Positions 18,959-26,419 of a stretch of DNA of 64,000 nucleotides are shown here, one piece after another. Source of the stretch: Bacillus sp. SLBN-46 (lineage in GTDB: Bacteria > Bacillota > Bacilli > Bacillales > Cytobacillaceae); the NCBI RefSeq assembly GCF_031453555.1, contig NZ_JAVIZM010000001.1, forward strand, positions 626,001-690,000. Direction: 5' to 3'. Each line of letters opens with the position of its first letter. The stretch's first letter is position 1. Under the pieces are notes generated by a model. That model searched no databases and had not been told where the DNA came from. It was given only the letters and a program-made list of their open reading frames with translations. Made by a program: the position numbers and the translations under genes.

Positions 18959-19663
18959 CTACATTTCCTCGTCCTTCCGCTTCTCCTCAAGAACCCGCCA
19001 ATCATGCTCAAAGGCCGACCACAGCACTTTTTTATCCCCAAATAATAGGAGCTGATCACCTTCATGGAGCACCACTCCGTAGATGTCTTTCCTCAATTTC
19101 ATTCCGCCTCGTTGAATAAAGAGGACCACGAAATCCATTCCTTGATGTCCGGGAATGACATCATGAATCGTGCGGTTATGTAGCGACGATTCCTTATAGA
19201 TAGGCAGATTGAGCACGGCTTCCTTTTTAGCGGTTAAAAACACATCCCGCACCGGCAAATCAGCGAGCTCCACATTCTGTTTCATTTGACGATTAAACAA
19301 CGTGGACAACAGCCGCTGAATCCGAGACATTCGTAGCACAACAAAGACCATTAGTGTCCCAGTGGCAACGGTGATGATTTCCTTCGTTCGGAGCCCTTCG
19401 GAAAGGAACTGGCTGATCGAGGAAATAATGACTGCAAGCGAGAAAGCACCAAACAGAATTAAAAAAATAGCCAGTTTCCTTCGTATCGGGTGTCCTAAAA
19501 TCAACTCAGATTCACCCGTCGTAAAGCCTGTTCCAGTCATCATCGAAATCACCTGAAACCGCGAGATTTCCACCTTCAGGCCCGTACAACGAAACAGCAC
19601 CACAAAAATCTCAATAACCGCGGTAATAATGACAAAATAGACCAGTAAAAAGAAGAGGACCAT
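18959..19663 (-). CDS. Membrane protein with C-terminal RCK_C (TrkA-C) domain
   Basis: A protein of 234 residues. Residues about 1-115 hold three to four hydrophobic segments (VLFFLLVYFVIITAVIEIFVV and KLAIFLILFGAFSLAVIISS among them). Residues about 145-225 form a TrkA-C/RCK_C-like domain, with LPIYKESSLHNRTIHDV and GVVLHEGDQLLLFGD. RCK_C domains sense ligands in ion channels and transporters, so an ion-transport regulatory role is likely, but the substrate is unknown. GAGGTGG precedes the ATG. Its start region faces the palindrome at 19680. Confidence 0.72.
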   Translation of the reverse strand: MVLFFLLVYFVIITAVIEIFVVLFRCTGLKVEISRFQVISMMTGTGFTTGESELILGHPIRRKLAIFLILFGAFSLAVIISSISQFLSEGLRTKEIITVATGTLMVFVVLRMSRIQRLLSTLFNRQMKQNVELADLPVRDVFLTAKKEAVLNLPIYKESSLHNRTIHDVIPGHQGMDFVVLFIQRGGMKLRKDIYGVVLHEGDQLLLFGDKKVLWSAFEHDWRVLEEKRKDEEM

Positions 19664-19679
19664 TTTTCCACCTCAATTT

Positions 19680-19723
19680 GGGGACAGTCCCCCACCGCTT
19701 TAAAGCAGTGGGGGACTGTCCCC
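19680..19723. repeat. 44-bp palindrome (copy 2)
   Basis: Arms of 20 bp with a single G-T type mismatch, beginning GGGGACAGTCCCCCACCGCT, around a 4-nt loop. It lies between two minus-strand genes, 16 bp upstream of the RCK_C gene start. Confidence 0.9.
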
Positions 19724-19728
19724 GAAAA

Positions 19729-19998
19729 TTATTGTATTTTTTCATTATAGAACTGGACGGAGTACATTGCGCCTTCACTTACCATGTTGTTGTCTTCGAC
19801 ATCGTGTGGGTGGGGGTGTCCGCCTTTTTCAATCGGAAGCTGTTCGCTTTTTTCAAAAACAGTCGGCTTCACCTTGCGCTTCCACTCCCGCAGGACTGTT
19901 TCTGCTTTCACACGATTTGGCTTAGACGACAACCACATTGCAGCAGAGGCACCAATTCCCACAGCTACTAATGATTTCATACCAAACACTTGCTTCAT
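19729..19998 (-). CDS. Hypothetical protein with N-terminal hydrophobic segment
   Basis: A protein of 89 residues, not recognised. It begins MKQVFGMKSLVAVGIGASAAMWLSS, a possible membrane anchor, followed by a basic helix (about 25-45) and a His/Pro-rich stretch GGHPHPHDVED. The ATG at 19998 has AGGAGGG 7 nt upstream; a TTG 6 nt earlier is less likely. A strong sigma-B-like promoter (20078-20102) suggests stress induction. The 3' end lies 5 bp from the palindrome. Confidence 0.65.
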   Translation of the reverse strand: MKQVFGMKSLVAVGIGASAAMWLSSKPNRVKAETVLREWKRKVKPTVFEKSEQLPIEKGGHPHPHDVEDNNMVSEGAMYSVQFYNEKIQ

Positions 19999-20077
19999 AA
20001 CCAATCCCTCCTAGAAAAATTTGTTCCAAAAATCATCCATTCATATCAACCAATCGATTATTCTATTTGAACAATGT

Positions 20078-20102
20078 ATACCCACTCATCCACCTCTCAA
20101 AC
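20078..20102 (-). promoter_or_regulatory. Candidate sigma-B promoter for the 89-residue protein
   Basis: Minus strand: GTTTGA, 13 bp, GGGTAT, 80 bp before the start codon. It is back to back with a plus-strand candidate at 20109. Confidence 0.7.
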
Positions 20103-20108
20103 ATAAAA

Positions 20109-20134
20109 GTTTCAATCCCGACAAAACAGGGAAC
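20109..20134 (+). promoter_or_regulatory. Candidate sigma-B promoter for the CorA-like gene
   Basis: Plus strand: GTTTCA (20109-20114), 14 bp, GGGAAC (20129-20134), 26 bp before the ATG. The match is weaker than its divergent partner. Confidence 0.4.
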
Positions 20135-20160
20135 TTTAAACATAAAAAAAGGAGACCGCC

Positions 20161-21099
20161 ATGATCACCTACCGCACACCGACCAACTGGACATGGATTC
20201 AGGCAAAACAAAAGGAAATCGAGCAACTCACTCCCATCCTTGAACATGAAAGCAGCATCGATTGGCTGCAACAAATTCAAAACAACAAAACCAACTCCCT
20301 CAGGGTAACCATTACCCCTGATGGAAAAAAAGTAGTCAAAGGCACACTCATCTATAAACAAAGCTTCGAAGAGGAACATGACGTCAAACTCTTCCATTTC
20401 TATGTCACCACCGATCAATGGGTAACAATCGACTTGGATTGGGGCACCCTGAACCACATCGATCTCCAGCTTCTCCAACGTCAAATCAGCCAAACTACCA
20501 ATGCCGTCGAAGGCTTCATGCTGTTCATCGCAGAATGGATGAATGCTTGGCTGGTTGAAATTGACCGGTTTGAAGAGGACTTAAAAACCCTGATCTGGAG
20601 CATCCGCAAACGAAATGAAACGAGCATTCTCGAGCTCGTTTATTTGCGCAGGCACGAACTATTAGTGTGGAAGAGTCTCCTCATTCCGGTCAAAGAGCTA
20701 AAGATGGCGATCGAAGAAGTGAATCTTCATGAACCCTGCGAGGGAAAAATTTTCCCAATGACCTGCAAACGGATTGAACGTGCGCTGACCCTTCTCCAGG
20801 AATACGAACATGAATTAGATTCCATTATCAATTTAGAGGAAGTCATCTCCTCCCATCGGGGAAATGAAATCACTAAAACGTTAACCGTAATCACCACTGT
20901 GTTTACCCCAATCATGGCCTTCGGAGCCTTATGGGGTATGAACTTCAAGCATATGCCCGAACTCGAATGGAGCTTTGGCTATCCATTATCGATCATTTTC
21001 ATCGTCATCTCCACCATCCTTCTCTATGCGTATTTAAAAATCAAAGGCTGGACAGGAGATTTATTAAAAGGGAAAAAACGAGGTTCCTTTTTTAAGTGA
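20161..21099 (+). CDS. CorA-like magnesium/divalent cation transporter
   Basis: A protein of 312 residues with the CorA plan: a soluble N-terminal alpha/beta domain, a long helix (about 150-240), and two C-terminal transmembrane helices. The first helix ends in the signature GMN (FGALWGMNFKHMPELEW, about residue 258), followed by the second helix PLSIIFIVISTILLYAYLKI and a basic tail. Expected role: Mg2+ or other divalent metal transport as a pentamer. AAAAGGAG precedes the ATG. It lies directly upstream of the rsb operon with a possible sigma-B promoter. Confidence 0.88.
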   Translation: MITYRTPTNWTWIQAKQKEIEQLTPILEHESSIDWLQQIQNNKTNSLRVTITPDGKKVVKGTLIYKQSFEEEHDVKLFHFYVTTDQWVTIDLDWGTLNHIDLQLLQRQISQTTNAVEGFMLFIAEWMNAWLVEIDRFEEDLKTLIWSIRKRNETSILELVYLRRHELLVWKSLLIPVKELKMAIEEVNLHEPCEGKIFPMTCKRIERALTLLQEYEHELDSIINLEEVISSHRGNEITKTLTVITTVFTPIMAFGALWGMNFKHMPELEWSFGYPLSIIFIVISTILLYAYLKIKGWTGDLLKGKKRGSFFK

Positions 21100-21174
21100 G
21101 GGACAATAAATGACCAAGCACTAGTACTTTTGGTCTAGTTCATTCTGATGATTTTTTTAAATAGAGTATATTGG

Positions 21175-21180
21175 TATAAT
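21175..21180 (+). promoter_or_regulatory. -10 box (TATAAT) before rsbR
   Basis: A perfect TATAAT lies 46 bp upstream of rsbR. No good -35 is seen at 16-18 bp, so this is a tentative housekeeping promoter for the rsb operon. Confidence 0.4.
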
Positions 21181-21225
21181 AGTAACTAGAAATAATAGGA
21201 AAAAAGGTAGGATGGGAGAGGTACG

Positions 21226-22053
21226 ATGGAAAACGCAACTCGAATGATTGAGTTTATTCAAGCGAACAGGGGACAGCTTTTACAAGAGTGGGTAGAAAAA
21301 ATGGCCGCGATGGATGAGCAGAAATTATCAACCGTCATAACCGACCAAGTTTATACGAATATTGGCGATGAATATATTAATATATTAGTTCATGATTTAA
21401 TTAATCAGGACAAACATGCAAAAAACAAAATAAGAGATTTCGCACAAAAAATGGTCCAATTAGGCTGGAATTTGAACTTTATTATGGACAGCTTAATGGA
21501 ATTTTCAAAGATTATGTTTTTCCACATGGTGGGAGAGGCTTCAGAAAAGGAACAGATTGAATTCGGCTGGGCATATGATAAGTGGGTAACGCCGATTAAC
21601 AAAGAAGTGCTCAATCACTATGCATCGTCCTGGCAAAGGACCGTTTCACTGCAAAAAATTGCTCTTCAGGAATTGTCAGCGCCGCTGATTCCGATTTTTG
21701 ATAATATCACCGTAATGCCATTGGTCGGGACAATCGATACCGATAGAGCGAAGCGAATCATGGAAAATTTATTGCAAGGCGTCGTGAAGCATCATGCACA
21801 AGTGGTGTTAATTGATATTACGGGTGTGCCTGTAGTAGATACAATGGTAGCCCATCATATTATTCAAGCATCAGAGGCGGTCCGATTGGTGGGAGCTAAG
21901 TGTTTAATCGTCGGCATTCGACCGGAGATAGCGCAAACCATCGTTAATTTAGGGATTAACCTGAATCAGGTCGTTACGAAAAACAGCCTGCAAAAAGGGG
22001 TTGCCGCTGCATTGGAAATGACAAATCGGAAAATCGTCTCAGTGGGGGAATAA
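21226..22053 (+). CDS. rsbR: RsbR-type stressosome protein
   Basis: A protein of 275 residues. The N-terminal non-heme globin-like sensor domain (about 1-150) has LGWNLNFIMDSLMEFSKIMFFHM. The C-terminal STAS domain (about 155-270) has LIDITGVPVVDTMVAHHIIQASEAVRLVGAKCLIVGIRPEIAQTI, including threonines that in RsbR proteins are phosphorylated by RsbT. With RsbS it builds the stressosome that holds RsbT until stress. First gene of the rsbR-S-T-U-V-W-sigB-rsbX module. Confidence 0.92.
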   Translation: MENATRMIEFIQANRGQLLQEWVEKMAAMDEQKLSTVITDQVYTNIGDEYINILVHDLINQDKHAKNKIRDFAQKMVQLGWNLNFIMDSLMEFSKIMFFHMVGEASEKEQIEFGWAYDKWVTPINKEVLNHYASSWQRTVSLQKIALQELSAPLIPIFDNITVMPLVGTIDTDRAKRIMENLLQGVVKHHAQVVLIDITGVPVVDTMVAHHIIQASEAVRLVGAKCLIVGIRPEIAQTIVNLGINLNQVVTKNSLQKGVAAALEMTNRKIVSVGE

Positions 22054-22056
22054 GCA

Positions 22057-22419
22057 ATGAATGGTAGAATACCTATTTTAAAGTTATATAACTGCCTGCT
22101 CATCTCGATTCAATGGGAGCTGGACGACCAAACCGCGTTACAATTTCAGGAGGATCTTCTTTCCAAAATCCATGAAACAGGAGTGGGGGGCGTCGTCATT
22201 GATTTAACCTCTGTGGACGTGATAGATTCCTTTATTGCCAAGGTACTTGGCGATGTGGTCAGTATGTCCCATCTAATGGGCGCAAAAGTGGTGTTGACGG
22301 GTATCCAGCCAGCTGTAGCGATCACACTAGTAGAACTAGGGATACACCTTCAAGATGTGCGAACAGCACTAGATTTAGAAAAAGGGTTGGAAACACTACA
22401 GCGGGAGTTGGGGGAGTAA
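22057..22419 (+). CDS. rsbS: RsbS stressosome scaffold (STAS protein)
   Basis: A protein of 120 residues, a single STAS domain with the phosphorylation site in [20 protein letters not shown] (Ser at about residue 59) and the following [21 protein letters not shown]. RsbS sequesters RsbT and is phosphorylated by it under stress. It starts 3 bp after rsbR, with a GGGGGAA site overlapping the end of rsbR. rsbT follows after 3 bp. Confidence 0.94.
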   Translation: MNGRIPILKLYNCLLISIQWELDDQTALQFQEDLLSKIHETGVGGVVIDLTSVDVIDSFIAKVLGDVVSMSHLMGAKVVLTGIQPAVAITLVELGIHLQDVRTALDLEKGLETLQRELGE

Positions 22420-22422
22420 AGC

Positions 22423-22824
22423 ATGGAGAACGAATCCTGTGTGAAAATTATAACTGAATGGGATATCGTTGCAGCGCGTCAGCTTGGGAGAAACGTTGCA
22501 AAGGAGCTTGGATTCGGTTCGGTTGACCAAGCAAGGATCACAACAGCGATTTCGGAACTGGCCCGCAATATTTATCTGTACGCTGGAACAGGAGAAATCG
22601 AAATTGACCGCATGTATGAATTAGGAAAATGCGGCTTAAAGGTTATTGCTTCGGACAAAGGTCCGGGAATTCACGATATAAGAAAAGTAATGGAAGATGG
22701 ATTTACCACATCGGGTGGTTTAGGGGCAGGATTACCAGGGGTGAAACGATTAATGGATGAGTTTAGCATTACTTCTACGGTGGGAGAAGGAACGAGCATT
22801 CAGGTGGTGAAATGGCTTCGCTAG
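22423..22824 (+). CDS. rsbT: RsbT serine/threonine kinase
   Basis: A protein of 133 residues, GHKL-type kinase. The N-box is in ISELARNIYLYAGTG, the G1 box in IASDKGPGIHD, and the G2 box in GLGAGLPGVKRLMDE. It phosphorylates RsbR and RsbS, then leaves the stressosome and activates the phosphatase RsbU. The family length is typical. It is directly followed by the frameshifted rsbU, its normal target. Confidence 0.94.
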   Translation: MENESCVKIITEWDIVAARQLGRNVAKELGFGSVDQARITTAISELARNIYLYAGTGEIEIDRMYELGKCGLKVIASDKGPGIHDIRKVMEDGFTTSGGLGAGLPGVKRLMDEFSITSTVGEGTSIQVVKWLR

Positions 22825-22838
22825 GAGGGTGTGAAGAA

Positions 22839-23847
22839 ATGGAATTCAAAGATATGTTCGAATCAAAGTATCGCAACATACTATACAGCTATCTGAAAGA
22901 ATCAACCGAAGCAGCACTATATCAAGGACAAAAGTTTAGCCGAAAAGCAATGGAACACCAAATCTCCCCTGAAGAAATTATCAATTGTGCATTGTACCGC
23001 ATTGAAGGAGCTTTTCCCCGACCTCCCGCAAGAAGTGTTCGCTTCCTGCGACTTTCTATTAGAGGTGATGATGGACTATGGGTTAGCCTACCAGGAACAT
23101 CAAAGCCTCCGCGACCAGCAGCTTGAAATCAGATCGGAAATTGAGATTGCTGCAAGCGTTCAAGATAACCTTTTAGAAACGCAAATTCCCCAAATAGATG
23201 TGCTAGATATTGGCGCTATCAGTATTCCCGCCAAGCAAATGAATGGCGATTATTATCGATTTGTTCAAGACAAGCAGTTAATCAGTATTGCAATCGCTGA
23301 TGTCATTGGCAAAGGCATCCCTGCTGCTCTCTGCATGTCGATGATTAAGTATGCAATGGACAGTCTGCTAGAGTCCCGTGTTCATCCACAACATGTGCTC
23401 GAAAATTTAAATAGAGTCGTAGAAAACAATGTCGATTCAAGTATGTTTATTACCATGCTATATGGCATCTATGATTCACATAAACATACCTTTACATATG
23501 CATCAGCCGGTCATGAACCTGGTTTTTATTATCAAGCGTCCAAGGATACATTTTCAGACATTCTCGCAAAAGGTCTCGTCCTCGGAGTGGACCCGAATGC
23601 CAGCTATCATCAATATGAGAAAAAAATCGAGCCGGGCGATATGATTGTTTTATTATCAGACGGTGTTACCGAATCAAGAACCGAAGAGGGCTTTATCGAA
23701 CGGTCCGTCATCACGGACTTTATTCGTAAATATCAGCATCTGCCTTCACAAGAAATGGTGGAAAAAATCTATCGTGACCTCGAGAGAATTCAGAATTTTG
23801 AAATACGCGACGATTTTACCTTAATTATTATAAAAAGAAAGGTTTAG
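22839..23847 (+). pseudogene. rsbU: RsbU phosphatase gene with an apparent +1 frameshift
   Basis: The gene starts at ATG 22839 after AGGAGGGTG and encodes the RsbT-binding N-terminal domain (MEFKDMFESKYRNILY... ISPEEIIN). At about 22985-22986 one extra base shifts the frame, and the first frame then runs into unrelated sequence and stops at 23126. The second frame resumes exactly where the family continues (HCTALKELFPDLPQEVF) and covers the PP2C-type phosphatase domain: GDYY, IADVIGKGIPAALCMSMIKYAMD, SDGVTESRTEEGF, RDDFTLI. Removing one base restores a 335-residue RsbU, the B. subtilis length. Either the gene is broken or the base is a sequencing error. A GTG at 22987 could start the phosphatase part but lacks a good ribosome-binding site. 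Confidence 0.88.
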
Positions 23848-23867
23848 ACTTTCGTTGAAGCGGGTAT
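23842..23867 (+). promoter_or_regulatory. Sigma-B autoregulatory promoter before rsbV
   Basis: GTTTAG (23842-23847), 14 bp, GGGTAT (23862-23867), overlapping the end of rsbU and 33 bp before rsbV. An internal sigma-B promoter at this place is known in the B. subtilis sigB operon. Confidence 0.85.
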
Positions 23868-23900
23868 GTAAAAAATAAATATTCCTGAGGTGATGAGAAA

Positions 23901-24215
23901 ATGAATCTACTAATAGATAAGTATCACAATAATGAGGATACAGTCGTCAAGATTGCAGGCGAAATCGATGCCTTTACAGCACCACAGCTGAGGGAAGAAC
24001 TTTTACCTCTAGCAGAAGGAAAAAATCAATCCATTGTCATCAGTCTGAAGGATGTTTCTTATTTAGATAGTACAGGCCTTGGTGTCTTTGTGGGTCTTTT
24101 CAAACAGCTGAAGAAAAATGAGGGTGAATTGAAACTAGTTGACCTTTCCGATCGACTGAAACGGTTGTTTGAAATTACTGGTTTAAGCAATATTATTACC
24201 ATTGCTACTAATTAG
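23901..24215 (+). CDS. rsbV: RsbV anti-anti-sigma factor
   Basis: A protein of 104 residues, a STAS domain with the phospho-acceptor serine in DVSYLDSTGLGVFVGLFKQLKK (about residue 57). Unphosphorylated RsbV binds RsbW and frees sigma-B; RsbU normally dephosphorylates it. Its own sigma-B promoter lies just upstream, and GAGGTGATGAG precedes the ATG. Confidence 0.94.
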   Translation: MNLLIDKYHNNEDTVVKIAGEIDAFTAPQLREELLPLAEGKNQSIVISLKDVSYLDSTGLGVFVGLFKQLKKNEGELKLVDLSDRLKRLFEITGLSNIITIATN

Positions 24216-24277
24216 AACGGGACGATAGTAAAACAAACACGGCAAAAAATATTTGCATATGAAAAGGTGGGGGGATT

Positions 24278-24760
24278 ATGAATCAAGTGATGGATTATAT
24301 CGAAATGAAGATTCCAGCGAAACCCGATTATGTGGGGGTAATCCGATTAACGTTATCAGGTATCGCGAGCCGTATGGGGTTTACATACGAGGAGATCGAG
24401 GATATAAAAATTGCCATTAGTGAGGCAATAACGAATGCTGTACAACATGCCTACCAAAGTGATGAAGGTGGGGAAATCATCGTCGGCTTTGGGATTTACC
24501 CCGATAAATTAGAAATGATGGTAGCGGATTACGGACAAAGCTTTAATTTTATCCAAACGAAAAAAGAACTAGGCCCTTACACAAAATCAAGTACAGTGGA
24601 TGATTTGGCAGAAGGAGGGTTAGGTCTATTTTTGATAGAAACGCTCATGGACGAGGTCCGTGTATCGAATCAGTCCGGGGTAACAGTCTTCATGGTGAAG
24701 AATGTAAGTGGGGAGCGTGAAAATCATGACCAAACCATCTCAAACCGTGAAGCGAACTAA
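24278..24760 (+). CDS. rsbW: RsbW anti-sigma-B factor and kinase
   Basis: A protein of 160 residues, GHKL kinase. The N-box is AISEAITNAVQHAYQ, the G1 box MVADYGQSFN, and the G2 region GGLGLFLIETLMDEV. It binds sigma-B and phosphorylates RsbV. The ATG at 24278 follows AAGGTGGGGGG. Its 3' end overlaps sigB by 35 bp, a coupling typical for an anti-sigma/sigma pair. Confidence 0.94.
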   Translation: MNQVMDYIEMKIPAKPDYVGVIRLTLSGIASRMGFTYEEIEDIKIAISEAITNAVQHAYQSDEGGEIIVGFGIYPDKLEMMVADYGQSFNFIQTKKELGPYTKSSTVDDLAEGGLGLFLIETLMDEVRVSNQSGVTVFMVKNVSGERENHDQTISNREAN

Positions 24761-25520
24761 GGAAGAAATTGATGCCCTCATTCTAGAGGTGCAGCAGACA
24801 GGCTCTCCAGAGGTTCAGCAAATCCTCGTGGAGAATTATACCGCGCTTGTCGGGAGTCTTGCCAATAAATTTTCAAAGGGCAGAGACTTTCATGAGGATA
24901 TCATGCAGGTAGGGATGATTGGGTTATTAGGAGCGATTAAACGATACGAACCAGATGTCGGACGGTCATTTGAATCGTTTTTAATCCCAACGGTCATTGG
25001 AGAAATCAAGCGATTCTTACGAGATAAAACGTGGAGTGTCCATGTGCCGAGACGCGTGAAGGAATTATGGCCGAAGCTCAAAACCGTGGTGGACGAGTTG
25101 ACCAATTTGTATCAGCGCTCTCCGAAAATCCCGGAAATTGCCGATTATTTGAATGTGAGCGAAGAAGAAGTACTAGAAGCAATGGAAATGGGTAAAAGCT
25201 ATCAATCCGTTTCTGTTGACCAACCGATCGAAACCGGATCTGAAGGAAGCACGGTTACCGCGCTCGATGTCATGGGATCGAAGGACGAAGGTTTTGAAAA
25301 AGTGGACCAACGCTTGATGCTACAAAGTGTCCTCCATGTGTTATCAGACCGAGAAAGAGAAGTTATTCACTGGACGTACATCGAAAATAAGAGTCAAAAG
25401 GAAACAGGTGAGTTTTTGGGAATATCACAAATGCATGTATCACGTCTGCAAAAAAAGGCGATTGAAAAATTACGAAAGGCATTAGCAAAGGATGCTTATT
25501 CAGGGGTTACTCATGCTTGA
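24726..25520 (+). CDS. sigB: General stress sigma factor B
   Basis: A protein of 264 residues, group 3 sigma factor. Region 2 is in KGRDFHEDIMQVGMIGLLGAIKRYEPDVGRSFESFLIPTVIGEIKRFLRDKTW, region 3 in PRRVKELWPKL...IADYLNVSEEEV, and the region 4 helix-turn-helix in KETGEFLGISQMHVSRLQKKAIEKL. The ATG at 24726 (after GGGGAG) overlaps rsbW. It directs RNA polymerase to GTTTAA-N12-15-GGGWAW promoters, of which ten candidates are seen around this operon. Confidence 0.95.
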   Translation: MTKPSQTVKRTKEEIDALILEVQQTGSPEVQQILVENYTALVGSLANKFSKGRDFHEDIMQVGMIGLLGAIKRYEPDVGRSFESFLIPTVIGEIKRFLRDKTWSVHVPRRVKELWPKLKTVVDELTNLYQRSPKIPEIADYLNVSEEEVLEAMEMGKSYQSVSVDQPIETGSEGSTVTALDVMGSKDEGFEKVDQRLMLQSVLHVLSDREREVIHWTYIENKSQKETGEFLGISQMHVSRLQKKAIEKLRKALAKDAYSGVTHA

Positions 25521-26112
25521 TCATGAAGCCAACGCACATGTTCAAGCACGTGCCTTTCAAATTCAAAAAGAAGGAAATAGCTTTAACGGTGATAGTTTTT
25601 TCATGAAGGCAACGGACGAGTACTTTATCTGTTCGGTGGCTGACGGTCTAGGGAGCGGACTGTACGCGAATCAGTCATCGGATGCGGTAAGGAAAGTGAT
25701 TGAGGAACACCATCAGGAAGAGGTCGAAGTGCTGATGGATTATTGTAATCAAGCAATGAAATTGAAGAGAGGCGCCACCGTTTCGGTTTTAAAGGCCCAC
25801 TTTCAACGGAAGGAAGTCACTTACTGCTCCGTGGGTAACATTCAATTTGTCTTCTATCTTCCTTCAGGACTCTATATTTATCCCATTCCTGTTACTGGCT
25901 TTTTATCAGGGAAGCCGCAAACCTATCGAATTGAGACCTTTCCCTATGAAGAAAACTCCAAATTTATGATGCACACGGATGGACTTCATCTACCATCGAT
26001 TAAACAGGAGTTAACCCGATTCCAATCGATCGACGATATGTCCAACCATTTAAAACTGCATATGACGAAGCGAAAAGATGATGCCACCTTTTTAGTCGGC
26101 CAGCTATTTTAA
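25513..26112 (+). CDS. rsbX: RsbX negative regulator phosphatase
   Basis: A protein of 199 residues, small PP2C-type phosphatase that resets the stressosome by dephosphorylating RsbR and RsbS. It shows SVADGLGSGLYANQSSDAVRKVIEEH, RGATVSVLKAHF, VGNIQFVFY, MMHTDGLHLPS and DDATFLVGQLF. The ATG at 25513 (CAGGGG upstream) gives 199 residues, as in B. subtilis; an in-frame ATG at 25492 lies inside sigB. Last gene of the module. Confidence 0.9.
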   Translation: MLDHEANAHVQARAFQIQKEGNSFNGDSFFMKATDEYFICSVADGLGSGLYANQSSDAVRKVIEEHHQEEVEVLMDYCNQAMKLKRGATVSVLKAHFQRKEVTYCSVGNIQFVFYLPSGLYIYPIPVTGFLSGKPQTYRIETFPYEENSKFMMHTDGLHLPSIKQELTRFQSIDDMSNHLKLHMTKRKDDATFLVGQLF

Positions 26113-26138
26113 TAGTGTGGACGGCTTTTTTGTTTATG

Positions 26139-26331
26139 CGCCAATAGGAACGCCATCCGCTGATAGGGACTAGTTATCCGCTGATTGAAAGGTGCCAACC
26201 GCTGATTGAGGTTAGTTATCCGCCAATAGGAACGCCATCCGCTGATAGGGAATGGTTATCCGCTGATTGAAAGGTGCCAACCGCTGATTGAGGTTAGTTA
26301 TCCGCCAATAGGGACTAGCCATCCGCTAATT
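26139..26331. repeat. CCGCTGAT tandem array, two 82-bp super-units
   Basis: Short units beginning CGC(C/T)(A/G)AT, spaced 19, 21, 21 and 21 bp, form an 82-bp super-unit (26139-26220) repeated almost exactly at 26221-26302, with a partial third copy to about 26331. Units read like CCGCTGATTGAAAGGTGCCAA or CCGCTGATAGGGACTAGTTAT. No gene lies in this 307-bp gap. It ends next to the sigma-B-like promoter of cls. Confidence 0.85.
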
Positions 26332-26360
26332 AAACCCGCCCCCCCCATAGTGTGAGAGTG

Positions 26361-26386
26361 GTTTAGCTTTTTCATAGAACGGGTAC
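26361..26386 (+). promoter_or_regulatory. Candidate sigma-B promoter for cls
   Basis: GTTTAG (26361-26366), 14 bp, GGGTAC (26381-26386), 33 bp before the chosen cls start. Confidence 0.65.
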
Positions 26387-26419
26387 TTCATAGATAAAAA
26401 GATGCAGGGAGAAACGCAT

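Noticed and set aside
22812..23126. Independent small gene after rsbT
   Set aside because: Its first part is the RsbU N-terminal domain; its last 45 residues are out-of-frame rsbU. It is a product of the frameshift.
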